A stretch of DNA of 64,000 nucleotides from Flavobacterium sp. 5. GTDB lineage: Bacteria; Bacteroidota; Bacteroidia; Flavobacteriales; Flavobacteriaceae. The notes beneath the pieces were generated by a model. The model saw nothing but the letters and a program-made list of their open reading frames with translations, made no database searches and was not told the origin of the DNA. The stretch is taken from assembly GCF_002813295.1 (NCBI RefSeq), contig NZ_PHUE01000001.1, forward strand, positions 1,054,001 through 1,118,000. The letters run 5' to 3'. Position numbers and translations under genes: made by a program. Position 1 is the first letter of the stretch, and every line of letters begins with the position of its first letter. Positions 46,329 through 54,657 of the stretch are shown one piece after another.

Positions 46329-46404
46329 ATTTTTTTATTAAGTCCGCATAGCAGACAATCATATAATATTAATATGCTCTATCTCCATATTTACAGAAGT
46401 TAGC

Positions 46405-47997
46405 TTAACTCGGTTTCTCACATCCTTTACGATTATAAAACCACCAATTGACAGTAGTAGCTAATATAGTGAAAAGAATCAATCCTATAAAAAATTGATT
46501 TACAGTTCCATTTGCCGAAATATTATTTCCAATTAATATTGAAAAAATAAAAGGTCCAAAAGCAGCAATCGCAGCTGTCCAGCCAATCACACCAGCAGCC
46601 TGACGCTGGTTTTCGGAAAAAATGATTGGAAACTGTCTAAATGTACCTGCATTTCCAACGCCTGTAAAGAAAAACATTGACAAAATCACCCCAACAAACA
46701 ATGGAAATTGATCCATACTCGTTGGAGAAACCAAACCTTGCGTAATCAATATAACAGCACCAGTTAAAATTCCGAATCCAGTGATGGTAGTTAATATAGC
46801 TCCCCCTATTTTATCAGCCACAAAACCAAAAGCAACTCTACTAGCAGAGCCAATCAATGGACCGTAGAAAGCATACACCAATGGATCCGGCGCATTTGGA
46901 AAATCACCATATAAATATTTAATCATTAATGGAAACGCAGCCGACAAACCTGCAAATGTCCCAAAAGTCATCACATAAGTAATGGTACAAAACCAAGTGT
47001 GCTTGTTTTTAAAAATATCCATTTGTTCTTTTATCGAAGCCTGCATCGGAATACTTTTTAAAAAGAACCAACTGATAAGTGCCAAGCCTAAAAGAAATCC
47101 GGAATACCAAAATGCAGCCGATTGAATATAGATGTTTATATTTTTAACCGCCTCATTGTCTGGACTAATTTTGTTTATTATTTTTTCGGCCAATTTTGGA
47201 TTAGCGTTAGCAATCGCTTTTGATTTCACTTTCTGTGGCAATGCTGCAAAAATTTCGACATTTTCATTCGAGCCCGTTGCCGCAATAACCGAATCTAACA
47301 CCGGTTTTTTTACATTGGCCAAAATATTATTTTGTGCTTTGGTATCCAAAGCTGCAAAAACTTCTTTTTGTTTTCCAATTGTTGAGTCTATAAAAACATT
47401 CTGTGTTTCTTTTGCATCGATACTTGTAAATACCGATGAAGCACCGTAGATACTAACACTCAAAATAAGCGGCGTAACAAATTGAGCTAAACTAACACCA
47501 AAATTCCCAATTCCTGCTTGAATTCCCAATGCTGTTCCTTTCAGCCTTTTTGGAAAAAACAAACTTGTGCTAGGCATAAAGGATGAAAAATCTCCACCAC
47601 CAAAACCTGTGGCAAATGCCAAAAGAACAAAGACCCAAAAAGGAGTATTGGTATCCATTACCGCAAATCCAACTCCAATCGCTGGAATTAATTTAAGTAA
47701 AGTTGCCACGGTTACTACATGCCTTGTCCCGAAAATAGGCAGAATAAAGGTGTGTATAATTCTTAAAAATCCTGCAGCTAATCCAGGAATGGCAACCAGC
47801 CAAAAAAGCTGATCCTTAGAAAATGGAAAACCAAGACCTGGCAATTTCACTGCTATTACACTCATCATAAACCACGAACCAAAAGACATTATTAATGACA
47901 AAGTTGTAATTATTAAAGTTCTCCACGCAATTTTACTACCTGTATTTTTCCAAAAATTTTCATCTTCAGGTTCCCATTTGTCTAGCCAAGTTTTCAT
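46405..47997 (-). CDS. narK: NarK-type nitrate/nitrite transporter with large loop insert
   Basis: A 530-residue MFS transporter of the nitrate/nitrite porter family. The nitrate signature GIQAGIGNFGVSLAQFVTP lies in helix 5, and a second one (TGVGNAGTFRQFPIIF) in helix 11. Between helices 5 and 6 an extra stretch of about 100 residues (189-288) is predicted to face the periplasm. It contains two similar segments (EVFAALDTKAQNNILANV and EIFAALPQKVKSKAIANA). An FNR-like palindrome and a matching -7 box lie 310-350 bp upstream. It probably imports nitrate or exchanges it with nitrite; direction is unknown. Confidence 0.9.
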   Translation of the reverse strand: MKTWLDKWEPEDENFWKNTGSKIAWRTLIITTLSLIMSFGSWFMMSVIAVKLPGLGFPFSKDQLFWLVAIPGLAAGFLRIIHTFILPIFGTRHVVTVATLLKLIPAIGVGFAVMDTNTPFWVFVLLAFATGFGGGDFSSFMPSTSLFFPKRLKGTALGIQAGIGNFGVSLAQFVTPLILSVSIYGASSVFTSIDAKETQNVFIDSTIGKQKEVFAALDTKAQNNILANVKKPVLDSVIAATGSNENVEIFAALPQKVKSKAIANANPKLAEKIINKISPDNEAVKNINIYIQSAAFWYSGFLLGLALISWFFLKSIPMQASIKEQMDIFKNKHTWFCTITYVMTFGTFAGLSAAFPLMIKYLYGDFPNAPDPLVYAFYGPLIGSASRVAFGFVADKIGGAILTTITGFGILTGAVILITQGLVSPTSMDQFPLFVGVILSMFFFTGVGNAGTFRQFPIIFSENQRQAAGVIGWTAAIAAFGPFIFSILIGNNISANGTVNQFFIGLILFTILATTVNWWFYNRKGCEKPS

Positions 47998-48304
47998 ATT
48001 TTTTATTTTTTATTTACATTAATCTATTCCTAAGTTTTAATCCAAGTATTTGCTAATCATCCCAACACAAATACATAAAGACCTATTAGTTTCGCAAATA
48101 ACAGTACGCATCGACCAAGCAGCAAAAGAATCATTTTTTAAGAAACACTCAATCCAATAGAAATCTTTGATAATCACAATACACTAAAATGCTATAAATC
48201 AATTTTGTGTAAGGAAACAAACTGCACATCCGAATCGTTATTCTTAGCTTCTAATTATCTCATTTTTAAATAAAAAAGATAAAAAAGTCCTTAATTTACA
48301 ATTG

Positions 48305-48347
48305 TAAAATTAATAGGTATAGAAAAGTTAAAATATGATATTTATCA
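48305..48347 (-). promoter_or_regulatory. narK1 promoter with FNR-like operator
   Basis: TGATATTTATCA (48336-48347) is centred 29.5 bp from a minus-strand TAATTTTA box (48312-48305). The leader to the narK1 ATG would be about 300 nt, unusually long. Confidence 0.55.
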
Positions 48348-48597
48348 GCTGAAGAAAAATAAATTAAATAAGACAAACAGTCAAGTATTTACAGCTCTTT
48401 AAATAATAGCTGTGCTACTATTTTAACCCTTATTATGAAAAATTAAATTAAGATTTTTTTGTAGAGTCATCTGGTTTATTGAAGTTCCCAATGCCCGTAA
48501 TTAAATTATGCTTGAAGTAATACAAAATAAACGCTGTATAATAGCTAATATTTTGCTAATGATAGGATAAAACCAGATATTGATAAGCAAAAACATA

Positions 48598-48624
48598 CCT
48601 AACAGATTTTAAAAATCTATTAGG
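48598..48624. repeat. Short palindromic repeat
   Basis: CCTAACAGATTTT and AAAATCTATTAGG pair with one mismatch. A relative, CTAACAGGTTTTT/AAAACCTGCTAG, lies at 62795-62819. Confidence 0.45.
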
Positions 48625-48762
48625 ATTTACAGCTAAATATGCATTAGTCAAAATCTCAAGTAATGATTCGTATTATTAACGAAAAAAAACGTTTCCTTTT
48701 CTGTAGTAAAAAAGAAATCCATCTCTAAATGCTTTTAAGAATGAAAAACTCAAAGAAAATAA

Positions 48763-50280
48763 TTAAACAAGACAATCAGCAACCAAAGAGTCTTCCTTCT
48801 TTTTCTTTTTATGCTTCCTATCCATATCCTGAGCCATTTCGGGTAATTTTTCTCTTGACATTTTTCCAATGATACGATGCATCCAAATCAAACAAACTAA
48901 TGACAATACAAAAATAAACAGCCACGAACTTGTCCAGAAACCAGTAGAAGAAAGTAAATATCCAAAAACGATTGGGCCTATAAAACCTCCTAAACCACCA
49001 ATCATTCCTACCATCCCTCCAATAACACCCACTTGGTTTGGGAAATATTCAGGGATGTGTTTATAAACGGCAGCGGCTCCAATTCCCCAACAAGCTCCTA
49101 TCAAAATTACTAAGACCAGATACACCCACATATTTGCATCAAAATGAATTTGTGTAATTCCACTGGCAATCAATTCTTTTTTCTGCACTTTTTGATTTTC
49201 TGTAACAACTACTTCTTGCCAAGTGTTTTTAGAGGGGAAATATTTACTAGGCTCTCCATTACTGCCTTTATCATTTACTTTATATTCTTTTCCATCAATA
49301 ACAATTTTGGATGGAGTAATTTGAGTCACGATTCCTGCTTTTCCTGCCATTAAACCAGCACCTGAAGTATTGATATCCATTTTTGGGAACAACAATAAAA
49401 AACTTAAAATCACAGAACTGCTCAAAACCCAATACATTACTTTTCGGGCACCAAATTTATCAGATAAATAGCCTCCAAATGCTCGAATTACCCCCCCTGG
49501 TAAACTAAAGCAGGTTGTAAACAATCCCCCTAAAATTAAAGTGGTTTGGTATACATTCATAAAATTTGGCAATAACCACTGAGAAAAGGATACGAAAGAA
49601 CCAAATAATAAAAAATAATAGGTTCCGAAACGCCATACACGTGCTTCTTTAAGTGGCTGTAAAAATTCTTTAGCTGTCTTAGGTGGAGTTGCTATTTTTT
49701 TAGTTTTTGAAAAAAGAATAAAAGTAATTCCCATAATCAATAACACAGTACCATAAATTACGGGTAAATATTTCCATCCATTTACTGGATCAGACTCTGA
49801 AAAATATTTCAATAAACTAGGCCCAAAAAAAGGTGTGATTGAAGCCCCTGCATTTCCCATCCCAAAAATACCTAATGCACGGCCTTGCCATTCTTTTGGA
49901 TACCAAAGCGAAGTATATGCTACCCCTACTGCAAATCCAGTTCCTACCATTCCAAAAGCAAAACTCAACAATGCAAACATCCAGAAATTGGTAGCCAATG
50001 GCAATAAAAATAAAGGAATCGAAGCTAAAATCAGCAAGGCAGAAAATACAATTCGGCCTCCAAATTTATCTGTTAAAATTCCCATCGGTAATCGCATAAT
50101 GGAACCAGTAAGCACTGGAATCCCTAAAAGCCATCCTATTTTAACGACACTCCAATTAAAAATTCCCTGATCTACTAAGAAAGTAACCAAAACTCCATTG
50201 ATAGTCCAACTGCCAAAACATACTGTAAAAGCAAGCGTGTTTAAAAATAATATTCTGTGGGATTGTGCTAAGTTGCTCAT
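48763..50280 (-). CDS. Second NarK-type transporter with loop insert
   Basis: A 505-residue MFS protein of the nitrate/nitrite porter family. Signature GIFGMGNAGASITPFFGP lies in helix 5, and GMVGMIGGLGGFIGPI in helix 11. It is only distantly like the first NarK. An insert of about 80 residues (302-381) between helices 9 and 10, predicted periplasmic, contains short beta-rich text (GIVTQITPSKIVIDGKEY, VTENQKVQKKELIASG). The C-terminus is Lys-rich and ends in VADCLV. It has its own promoter region with a TACTTAAGTA palindrome and may be specialised for the opposite direction of exchange. Confidence 0.88.
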   Translation of the reverse strand: MSNLAQSHRILFLNTLAFTVCFGSWTINGVLVTFLVDQGIFNWSVVKIGWLLGIPVLTGSIMRLPMGILTDKFGGRIVFSALLILASIPLFLLPLATNFWMFALLSFAFGMVGTGFAVGVAYTSLWYPKEWQGRALGIFGMGNAGASITPFFGPSLLKYFSESDPVNGWKYLPVIYGTVLLIMGITFILFSKTKKIATPPKTAKEFLQPLKEARVWRFGTYYFLLFGSFVSFSQWLLPNFMNVYQTTLILGGLFTTCFSLPGGVIRAFGGYLSDKFGARKVMYWVLSSSVILSFLLLFPKMDINTSGAGLMAGKAGIVTQITPSKIVIDGKEYKVNDKGSNGEPSKYFPSKNTWQEVVVTENQKVQKKELIASGITQIHFDANMWVYLVLVILIGACWGIGAAAVYKHIPEYFPNQVGVIGGMVGMIGGLGGFIGPIVFGYLLSSTGFWTSSWLFIFVLSLVCLIWMHRIIGKMSREKLPEMAQDMDRKHKKKKKEDSLVADCLV

Positions 50281-50315
50281 AAAATAAATTTAATAGAATC
50301 TCTCTTTATCAATGA

Positions 50316-50372
50316 CAAATTTAAAGACTAAATTCGGTTCATAAGACAAAACTAAGAAAAACTACTTAAGTA
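50316..50372 (-). promoter_or_regulatory. narK2 promoter region with TACTTAAGTA palindrome
   Basis: A minus-strand TAAATTTG -7 box (50323-50316) lies 36 bp before the ATG. TACTTAAGTA (50363-50372), followed by N6 and CTTAGT as at the nitrate reductase operon, lies about 44 bp from that box. Confidence 0.4.
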
Positions 50373-50560
50373 TTTTTACTTATAAACAATAATATTAAAT
50401 AATGTTATAATTTTATTCAAATATTGGTCCCTAATAAAGGAGAGATTATATATTCATTTAAGAAAGTATACTCTGTTATCCTTTCCAAAAAATTTCCAGA
50501 GAAAGCCCGTTTCTGACTGAATTTATTGAGAGAATAAAAAATTAATTATTGGTATTTAAA

Positions 50561-50596
50561 CAAAACCCCGACAGCTTTAAAAACTGTCGGGTTTTG
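50561..50596 (-). terminator. Terminator after the glycosyltransferase gene
   Basis: CAAAACCCCGACAG and CTGTCGGGTTTTG pair with a 9-nt loop and one unpaired C. T-rich on the minus strand, 39 bp after the stop. Confidence 0.7.
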
Positions 50597-50634
50597 AAGA
50601 TTAAATTTTATACACAGAAAAAAAAGAAATTAGT

Positions 50635-52173
50635 TTAGTCATAATTTTTCTTTCTGTCCATTTCTTCTTTTATCCTTTTGTTGACATCAACTTTGGCACC
50701 TTTTAATACATAAATAAAGATTTCAGGTTCTCTTGCATATTTATTAATTCGCTTTCCAGCCAAATAAACAGTATCAAATAAAGGTTTTTCAACTTTTCGT
50801 TCTGGATCTTCGTCATCATCTTCTTTGACTAAAATGACATCTTTAATTTTCATATCTAAAGGAAGCCAATTGATATAATCGGCATTAAAAGAATGAGCAG
50901 TAACTTTTTTGTTAGTACTGTAAAAATTGATAGCACCAGCTTGTCCATAATTATCACAAAGAATTAAAGTATACTCCATATCCGGCATTGTGGCACAAAC
51001 TGAATCTACTTTTACAGCCAATTGTTTCCATCCAACCATATCAGCAAAATCTTGTTGCAATATATGTTCCTTTCCATCTTCCCAACGATGCATTCCGAAT
51101 TTTTGAAATTCTGCGGCATGACTCACAATATATTCAGGACTTTTATTTGGAAAATCAATTTTGTACATTGGGATAAAAATCAACAAAGGAATTACGATAA
51201 AAACTGGAGCTAAATATCTCTTCCAGCCTTCCTTTAATTGTTCAGAAAGATACACTGAACCAAAAGCAATATAAATAGGATACAATCCAATTGCATAATA
51301 ATCTTTGGCTTTGAAATACATAAAAACGGCCAGTGTAAAAAGTAAAGACCAAAATAACGGTTTATATTTCTCAAATGGTTTATAAAACAATAAGGCAAAT
51401 AATGCAGAAATAATCACCAATAAAGAACCTATAAAAAAAGATAATTGCGATTTTAAAAAATCCAATCTATCGACGTGAACTAGTTGTGTGTCGGCCAGTT
51501 CTTTTAAATGATGAATCACTGGAAAGTTGTTTTGGAATTGCCAAAAAAGATTAGGTGAAATGAGTAACAATCCAAAAATAAGTGCCAAATACAATTTTGG
51601 CTCAGCAAATATTTTACGTTGTTTCGTTACTAATAATGCTGGAAATAATCCAATGATTAAAAAAACGATATTGTATTTATTTAAAAAACCGAAAGCAAAT
51701 ACAATTGCCCCAATCAAAAGCCATTTTGTATTTTCCGAATTAATGTATTTGATTAAGATAAAATACAAAGTTGTCCAACACAAAACATCAAAAGAATTGG
51801 GCTGATATAAAGTATTTAATCGCAAAAGTGATGAAAACAAAATACAAGTCGCTCCCAAAACCAAGGCAAACAAATTTCCTTTTAATTCTTCAATGGCTTT
51901 CCATACAACAACGATTGTCAATGCACCAAATAAGGCCGGAAAGAATTTTATCCAAAAAACCGAATTTCCTAAAAGTAAAATAATATACGAAATCCAAGAT
52001 GTAAATGGCGGAACCGATAAATATCCCCAAGCCAAATGATGCCCTTGATCTAAATGTAAATATTCATCACGCTGTAGATCGTAATCTGAACTTATTAATG
52101 AATATTGCAAAACAAATTTGAAAATAATAAAGCCGAGTAATAGGTAGTAGTGGTCGGAAGAAATTCCGGCCAC
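50635..52173 (-). CDS. Family 39-type membrane glycosyltransferase, 5' end replaced by an IS element
   Basis: A 512-residue integral membrane protein with about 11 helices and a C-terminal hydrophilic domain. The DYDLQRDEYLHLDQGHHLAWGY region after helix 1 carries the catalytic-type acidic residues of ArnT/PMT-like glycosyltransferases (family 39), which use polyprenyl-phosphate sugars. The present start is GTG 52173-52171, directly after the transposase stop codon. The first ten residues (VAGISSDHYY, read as Met) come from the IS end, and true gene sequence begins with LLLGFIIFKF. The original start, ATG ACT AAA AAA, lies at 53539 beyond the element. Function may be retained only if this start is used. 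Confidence 0.8.
   Translation of the reverse strand: MAGISSDHYYLLLGFIIFKFVLQYSLISSDYDLQRDEYLHLDQGHHLAWGYLSVPPFTSWISYIILLLGNSVFWIKFFPALFGALTIVVVWKAIEELKGNLFALVLGATCILFSSLLRLNTLYQPNSFDVLCWTTLYFILIKYINSENTKWLLIGAIVFAFGFLNKYNIVFLIIGLFPALLVTKQRKIFAEPKLYLALIFGLLLISPNLFWQFQNNFPVIHHLKELADTQLVHVDRLDFLKSQLSFFIGSLLVIISALFALLFYKPFEKYKPLFWSLLFTLAVFMYFKAKDYYAIGLYPIYIAFGSVYLSEQLKEGWKRYLAPVFIVIPLLIFIPMYKIDFPNKSPEYIVSHAAEFQKFGMHRWEDGKEHILQQDFADMVGWKQLAVKVDSVCATMPDMEYTLILCDNYGQAGAINFYSTNKKVTAHSFNADYINWLPLDMKIKDVILVKEDDDEDPERKVEKPLFDTVYLAGKRINKYAREPEIFIYVLKGAKVDVNKRIKEEMDRKKNYD
52136..52144. repeat. Target-site duplication, left copy
   Basis: AGTAATAGG flanks the IS4-type element on the left; the same nine bases occur at 53514-53522. 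A 9-bp duplication is typical for this IS family. Confidence 0.85.
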
Positions 52174-53513
52174 TTATGTTTTAAAGACTTTTGAAGGATC
52201 TCCACCTGCCAACGTTATCATTATTGCAGTAATAAGTTCTCTAAGTTCCAAAACAAATCTTCTTTTAGCGGTTTTATAACCAATATTATTTGCTTTTTTA
52301 TATATAAGGATAAGCATTGCTACAATTAAAGTCATATAAACCATTACTTCTATTCCATTTTTGCTGAGTGAAACAAGATGACTAAAATTGAGTTCTTGTT
52401 TGATAAATCTAAAAAAAACTTCAATATCCCATCTTTTCCTGTAATAATCAGCAACTTCTTTAGCAGTAAGTTGAAAATCATTAGTAATAAACCAAAAAAC
52501 TTTTTCGGGATTTTGTTTGTTTTTCACAACCACTAGCCTGAATTGATTATCGACTTTTTCTTGGCGATGATGTGTGTTCCCTCGCTTGTTTTTTATTGGA
52601 ACACCTGTGTAAAGGTTGACAATACTGTCTTGAATTAAGATATTTTCTCCAATATCTAAATCCTGATTTTCCAGAATCAAAGACCGTATTTCTTGATGTT
52701 TTCGGTTTTCCTTAGACCTGATAACAAATTTGATATTCTTTTTATCAAAGTCTTTCATAGTTCGGGTGGATTGAATACCTCTGTCGATAATGTAAATATT
52801 GCTATGTTCAGTATCTTTTTTTACTTGATTTAAAATAGCTTCGGGAAGAGCATTATCTTCTGCTGAATATCTTTGAGCATTAAATATCTCAACACCAGAA
52901 GGAAGAATTCCGTCAAAGGAAACACTATATTTTATAAGTTTTTTACCGCTTTTTTGATCAATACCTTCTTTGAGTTTTCCAGCAGCTTCTGCAACAATGG
53001 TACTATCTACCCGAATTAAATTATACTTGCCTCTTTCTAACTGATTGTAACTCTCAGAAAAACGATCATACATACATTCAAAAATTTCTTTGAAATAACT
53101 CGCATCAATCTTCGAGAGTCTCTCTGAAATTGAACTTCTTCGGATAGTTTCTGATTCATCCAAGTTAAATATAGATTTAAAACCTGAATAGTTAAAGGTG
53201 TCTTCCAATGTTCGTTGGCTGAGCTTTTCGTTATCCATTATAGAATATAAAAGCAGATAAAATACTTTTTTGCCATGAAGAACTTTTGAATAATGATCTA
53301 CTTTAGTACTGGTGGAAAGATGGGATAAGAGAGCCTCTGGAATGAAGCCTAATAACTCTTTAACGGATACTTTGTGGTCTTTAAAATTTGCCATAGATTA
53401 CTGATTTACCAGTAATAAATATACGTAAAATCAATACTATAAACAAGAAAAATCTCGTTAAATAAATAATTAAAAACAAAAAAAGTCGGAAGATTTTCTT
53501 CCGACCATGACTA
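52145..53513 (-). mobile_element. IS4-family insertion sequence (1369 bp)
   Basis: The element has terminal inverted repeats TAGTAGTGGTCGGAAGAAA (left) and TAGTCATGGTCGGAAGAAA (right end, reverse complement), 17 of 19 identical. It carries one transposase gene and is flanked by 9-bp direct repeats. Both ends and the transposase look intact, so the insertion appears recent. Confidence 0.9.
52174..53394 (-). CDS. IS4-family transposase
   Basis: A 406-residue DDE transposase. The N-terminal DUF4372-like region precedes the catalytic triad: Asp in LIRVDSTIV, Asp in IYIIDRGIQS, and Glu in the Y-R-E-K-like block DYYRKRWDIEVFFRFIKQEL. It fills the IS element and ends next to the left inverted repeat; its TAA at 52176-52174 abuts the GTG that now starts the glycosyltransferase. 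The frame is uninterrupted and all three acidic residues are kept, so it may be active. Confidence 0.93.
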   Translation of the reverse strand: MANFKDHKVSVKELLGFIPEALLSHLSTSTKVDHYSKVLHGKKVFYLLLYSIMDNEKLSQRTLEDTFNYSGFKSIFNLDESETIRRSSISERLSKIDASYFKEIFECMYDRFSESYNQLERGKYNLIRVDSTIVAEAAGKLKEGIDQKSGKKLIKYSVSFDGILPSGVEIFNAQRYSAEDNALPEAILNQVKKDTEHSNIYIIDRGIQSTRTMKDFDKKNIKFVIRSKENRKHQEIRSLILENQDLDIGENILIQDSIVNLYTGVPIKNKRGNTHHRQEKVDNQFRLVVVKNKQNPEKVFWFITNDFQLTAKEVADYYRKRWDIEVFFRFIKQELNFSHLVSLSKNGIEVMVYMTLIVAMLILIYKKANNIGYKTAKRRFVLELRELITAIMITLAGGDPSKVFKT

Positions 53514-53522
53514 AGTAATAGG
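53514..53522. repeat. Target-site duplication, right copy
   Basis: AGTAATAGG, identical to 52136-52144, on the right flank of the IS element. Confidence 0.85.
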
Positions 53523-53539
53523 AGTGTTTTTTTAGTCAT
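53514..53539 (-). pseudogene. Severed 5' end of the glycosyltransferase gene
   Basis: ATG ACT AAA AAA ACA CTC CTA TTA CT reads M-T-K-K-T-L-L-L and runs into the duplicated target site. Joined to the other side of the IS it continues in frame with LGFIIFKF, restoring a normal first membrane helix. It lies 12 bp after the dehydrogenase gene. Confidence 0.85.
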
Positions 53540-53551
53540 TTGAGATTTTAT

Positions 53552-54568
53552 TTAAACCAACAAAGCCGATTTATTTTCAATATCATTTTCAAGCAACAGC
53601 GATTTGATATTATCATAAGTAACCAAAGCAATCTGCGTTAAAGCTTCGTTAGTAAAAAAAGCCTGATGTGCAGTTACCAAAACATTTGGAAAACTCATTA
53701 AACGCTGGATATCATCATCTTGAATTATATCCTCTGAAAGATCTCTGAAAAACAATTTCTCTTCCTGTTCATAAACATCAATTCCTAAATAATCAACAAC
53801 ACCATCTTTTAGAGCCACAATTATATCTGATGTATTGATCAAACCACCACGGCTTGTATTGATAATCATGACATTGTCTTTCATCAAAGCAATAGAATTT
53901 CTATTTATTATATGCTTGGTCGCATCATTTAAAGGACAATGCAATGAAATAATTTCACTTTCTTTAAAAACAGTATTCAAATCCGTAAATACAACTCCAT
54001 CTTTTTCCATTTCAGGATTGGTGATGATATCATAAGCCAAAACTTTGCATCCAAACCCTAAAGCGATTTTAGAGAAAGCTTTACCAATATTTCCAGTTCC
54101 TATAATTCCGATTGTTTTACCGTGCAAATCAAAGCCCAATAACCCGTTTAATGAAAAATTTTGTTCTCGAACTCTATTGTAGGCTTTATGCGTTTTTCTG
54201 TTTAAGGTCAAAATCATTGCCATCGCATGTTCAGCAACTGCCTGAGGCGAATAAGCGGGAACTCTGCAGACTTTAATATTGTATTTCTTGGCAGATTCTA
54301 AATCGACATTATTAAAACCTGCACAACGCAAAGCAATAATTTTTACATTTTTATCTGCTAATTGTTTAATAACCGATTCGTTTACAATATCATTTACAAA
54401 AACACAAACAACAGCAGAATTCTGAATTAAGGTAACTGTTTGCGGATTAAGCTGTGTTTCGAAAAAGTCTAATTCGAAACCAGATTCATTGTACTTATTA
54501 AAGAAATTTTTATCGTAAGGCTGTGTCGAAAAAAAGGAAATTTTTTGGCTCGTTAAATCAGTTTTCAT
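53552..54568 (-). CDS. D-lactate dehydrogenase-like 2-hydroxyacid dehydrogenase
   Basis: A 338-residue NAD-dependent D-2-hydroxyacid dehydrogenase. The Rossmann motif is KTIGIIGTGNIGKAFSKIA, the substrate-arginine region MIINTSRGGLINTSD, and the catalytic His lies in LVTAHQAFFT. The pattern ALRCAGFNNVDLESAKKYNI matches D-lactate dehydrogenases (LdhA-like). It would reduce pyruvate to D-lactate in fermentation. It follows the Moco genes by 90 bp and precedes the disrupted glycosyltransferase gene by 12 bp. Confidence 0.88.
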   Translation of the reverse strand: MKTDLTSQKISFFSTQPYDKNFFNKYNESGFELDFFETQLNPQTVTLIQNSAVVCVFVNDIVNESVIKQLADKNVKIIALRCAGFNNVDLESAKKYNIKVCRVPAYSPQAVAEHAMAMILTLNRKTHKAYNRVREQNFSLNGLLGFDLHGKTIGIIGTGNIGKAFSKIALGFGCKVLAYDIITNPEMEKDGVVFTDLNTVFKESEIISLHCPLNDATKHIINRNSIALMKDNVMIINTSRGGLINTSDIIVALKDGVVDYLGIDVYEQEEKLFFRDLSEDIIQDDDIQRLMSFPNVLVTAHQAFFTNEALTQIALVTYDNIKSLLLENDIENKSALLV

Positions 54569-54657
54569 AAGTCCTTGTATTATTCCTGTTAAAATCTATT
54601 AGATGAATAACAAAGCTAACTAAATCTGATGAAGTTATAAGAGTAAAAATTTAAAAA

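Larger units (their letters stand above)
46022..46404. other. 383-bp gap between narK1 and the cytochrome b gene
   Basis: Contains the cytochrome b promoter region (46103-46143) and a long imperfect palindrome (46225-46328). No credible gene. Confidence 0.6.
47998..48762. other. 765-bp gap between narK2 and narK1
   Basis: Contains the FNR-like promoter region at 48305-48347 and a small palindrome at 48598-48624. Otherwise it is AT-rich with stops in all frames. No gene can be supported. Confidence 0.6.
50281..50634. other. 354-bp gap upstream of narK2
   Basis: Holds the narK2 promoter region and, near 50561-50596, the terminator of the glycosyltransferase gene. No gene seen. Confidence 0.6.

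Noticed and set aside
47132..47449. A 105-residue plus-strand frame inside narK1
   Set aside because: It is antisense to the coding insert of the transporter and has no family-like features.
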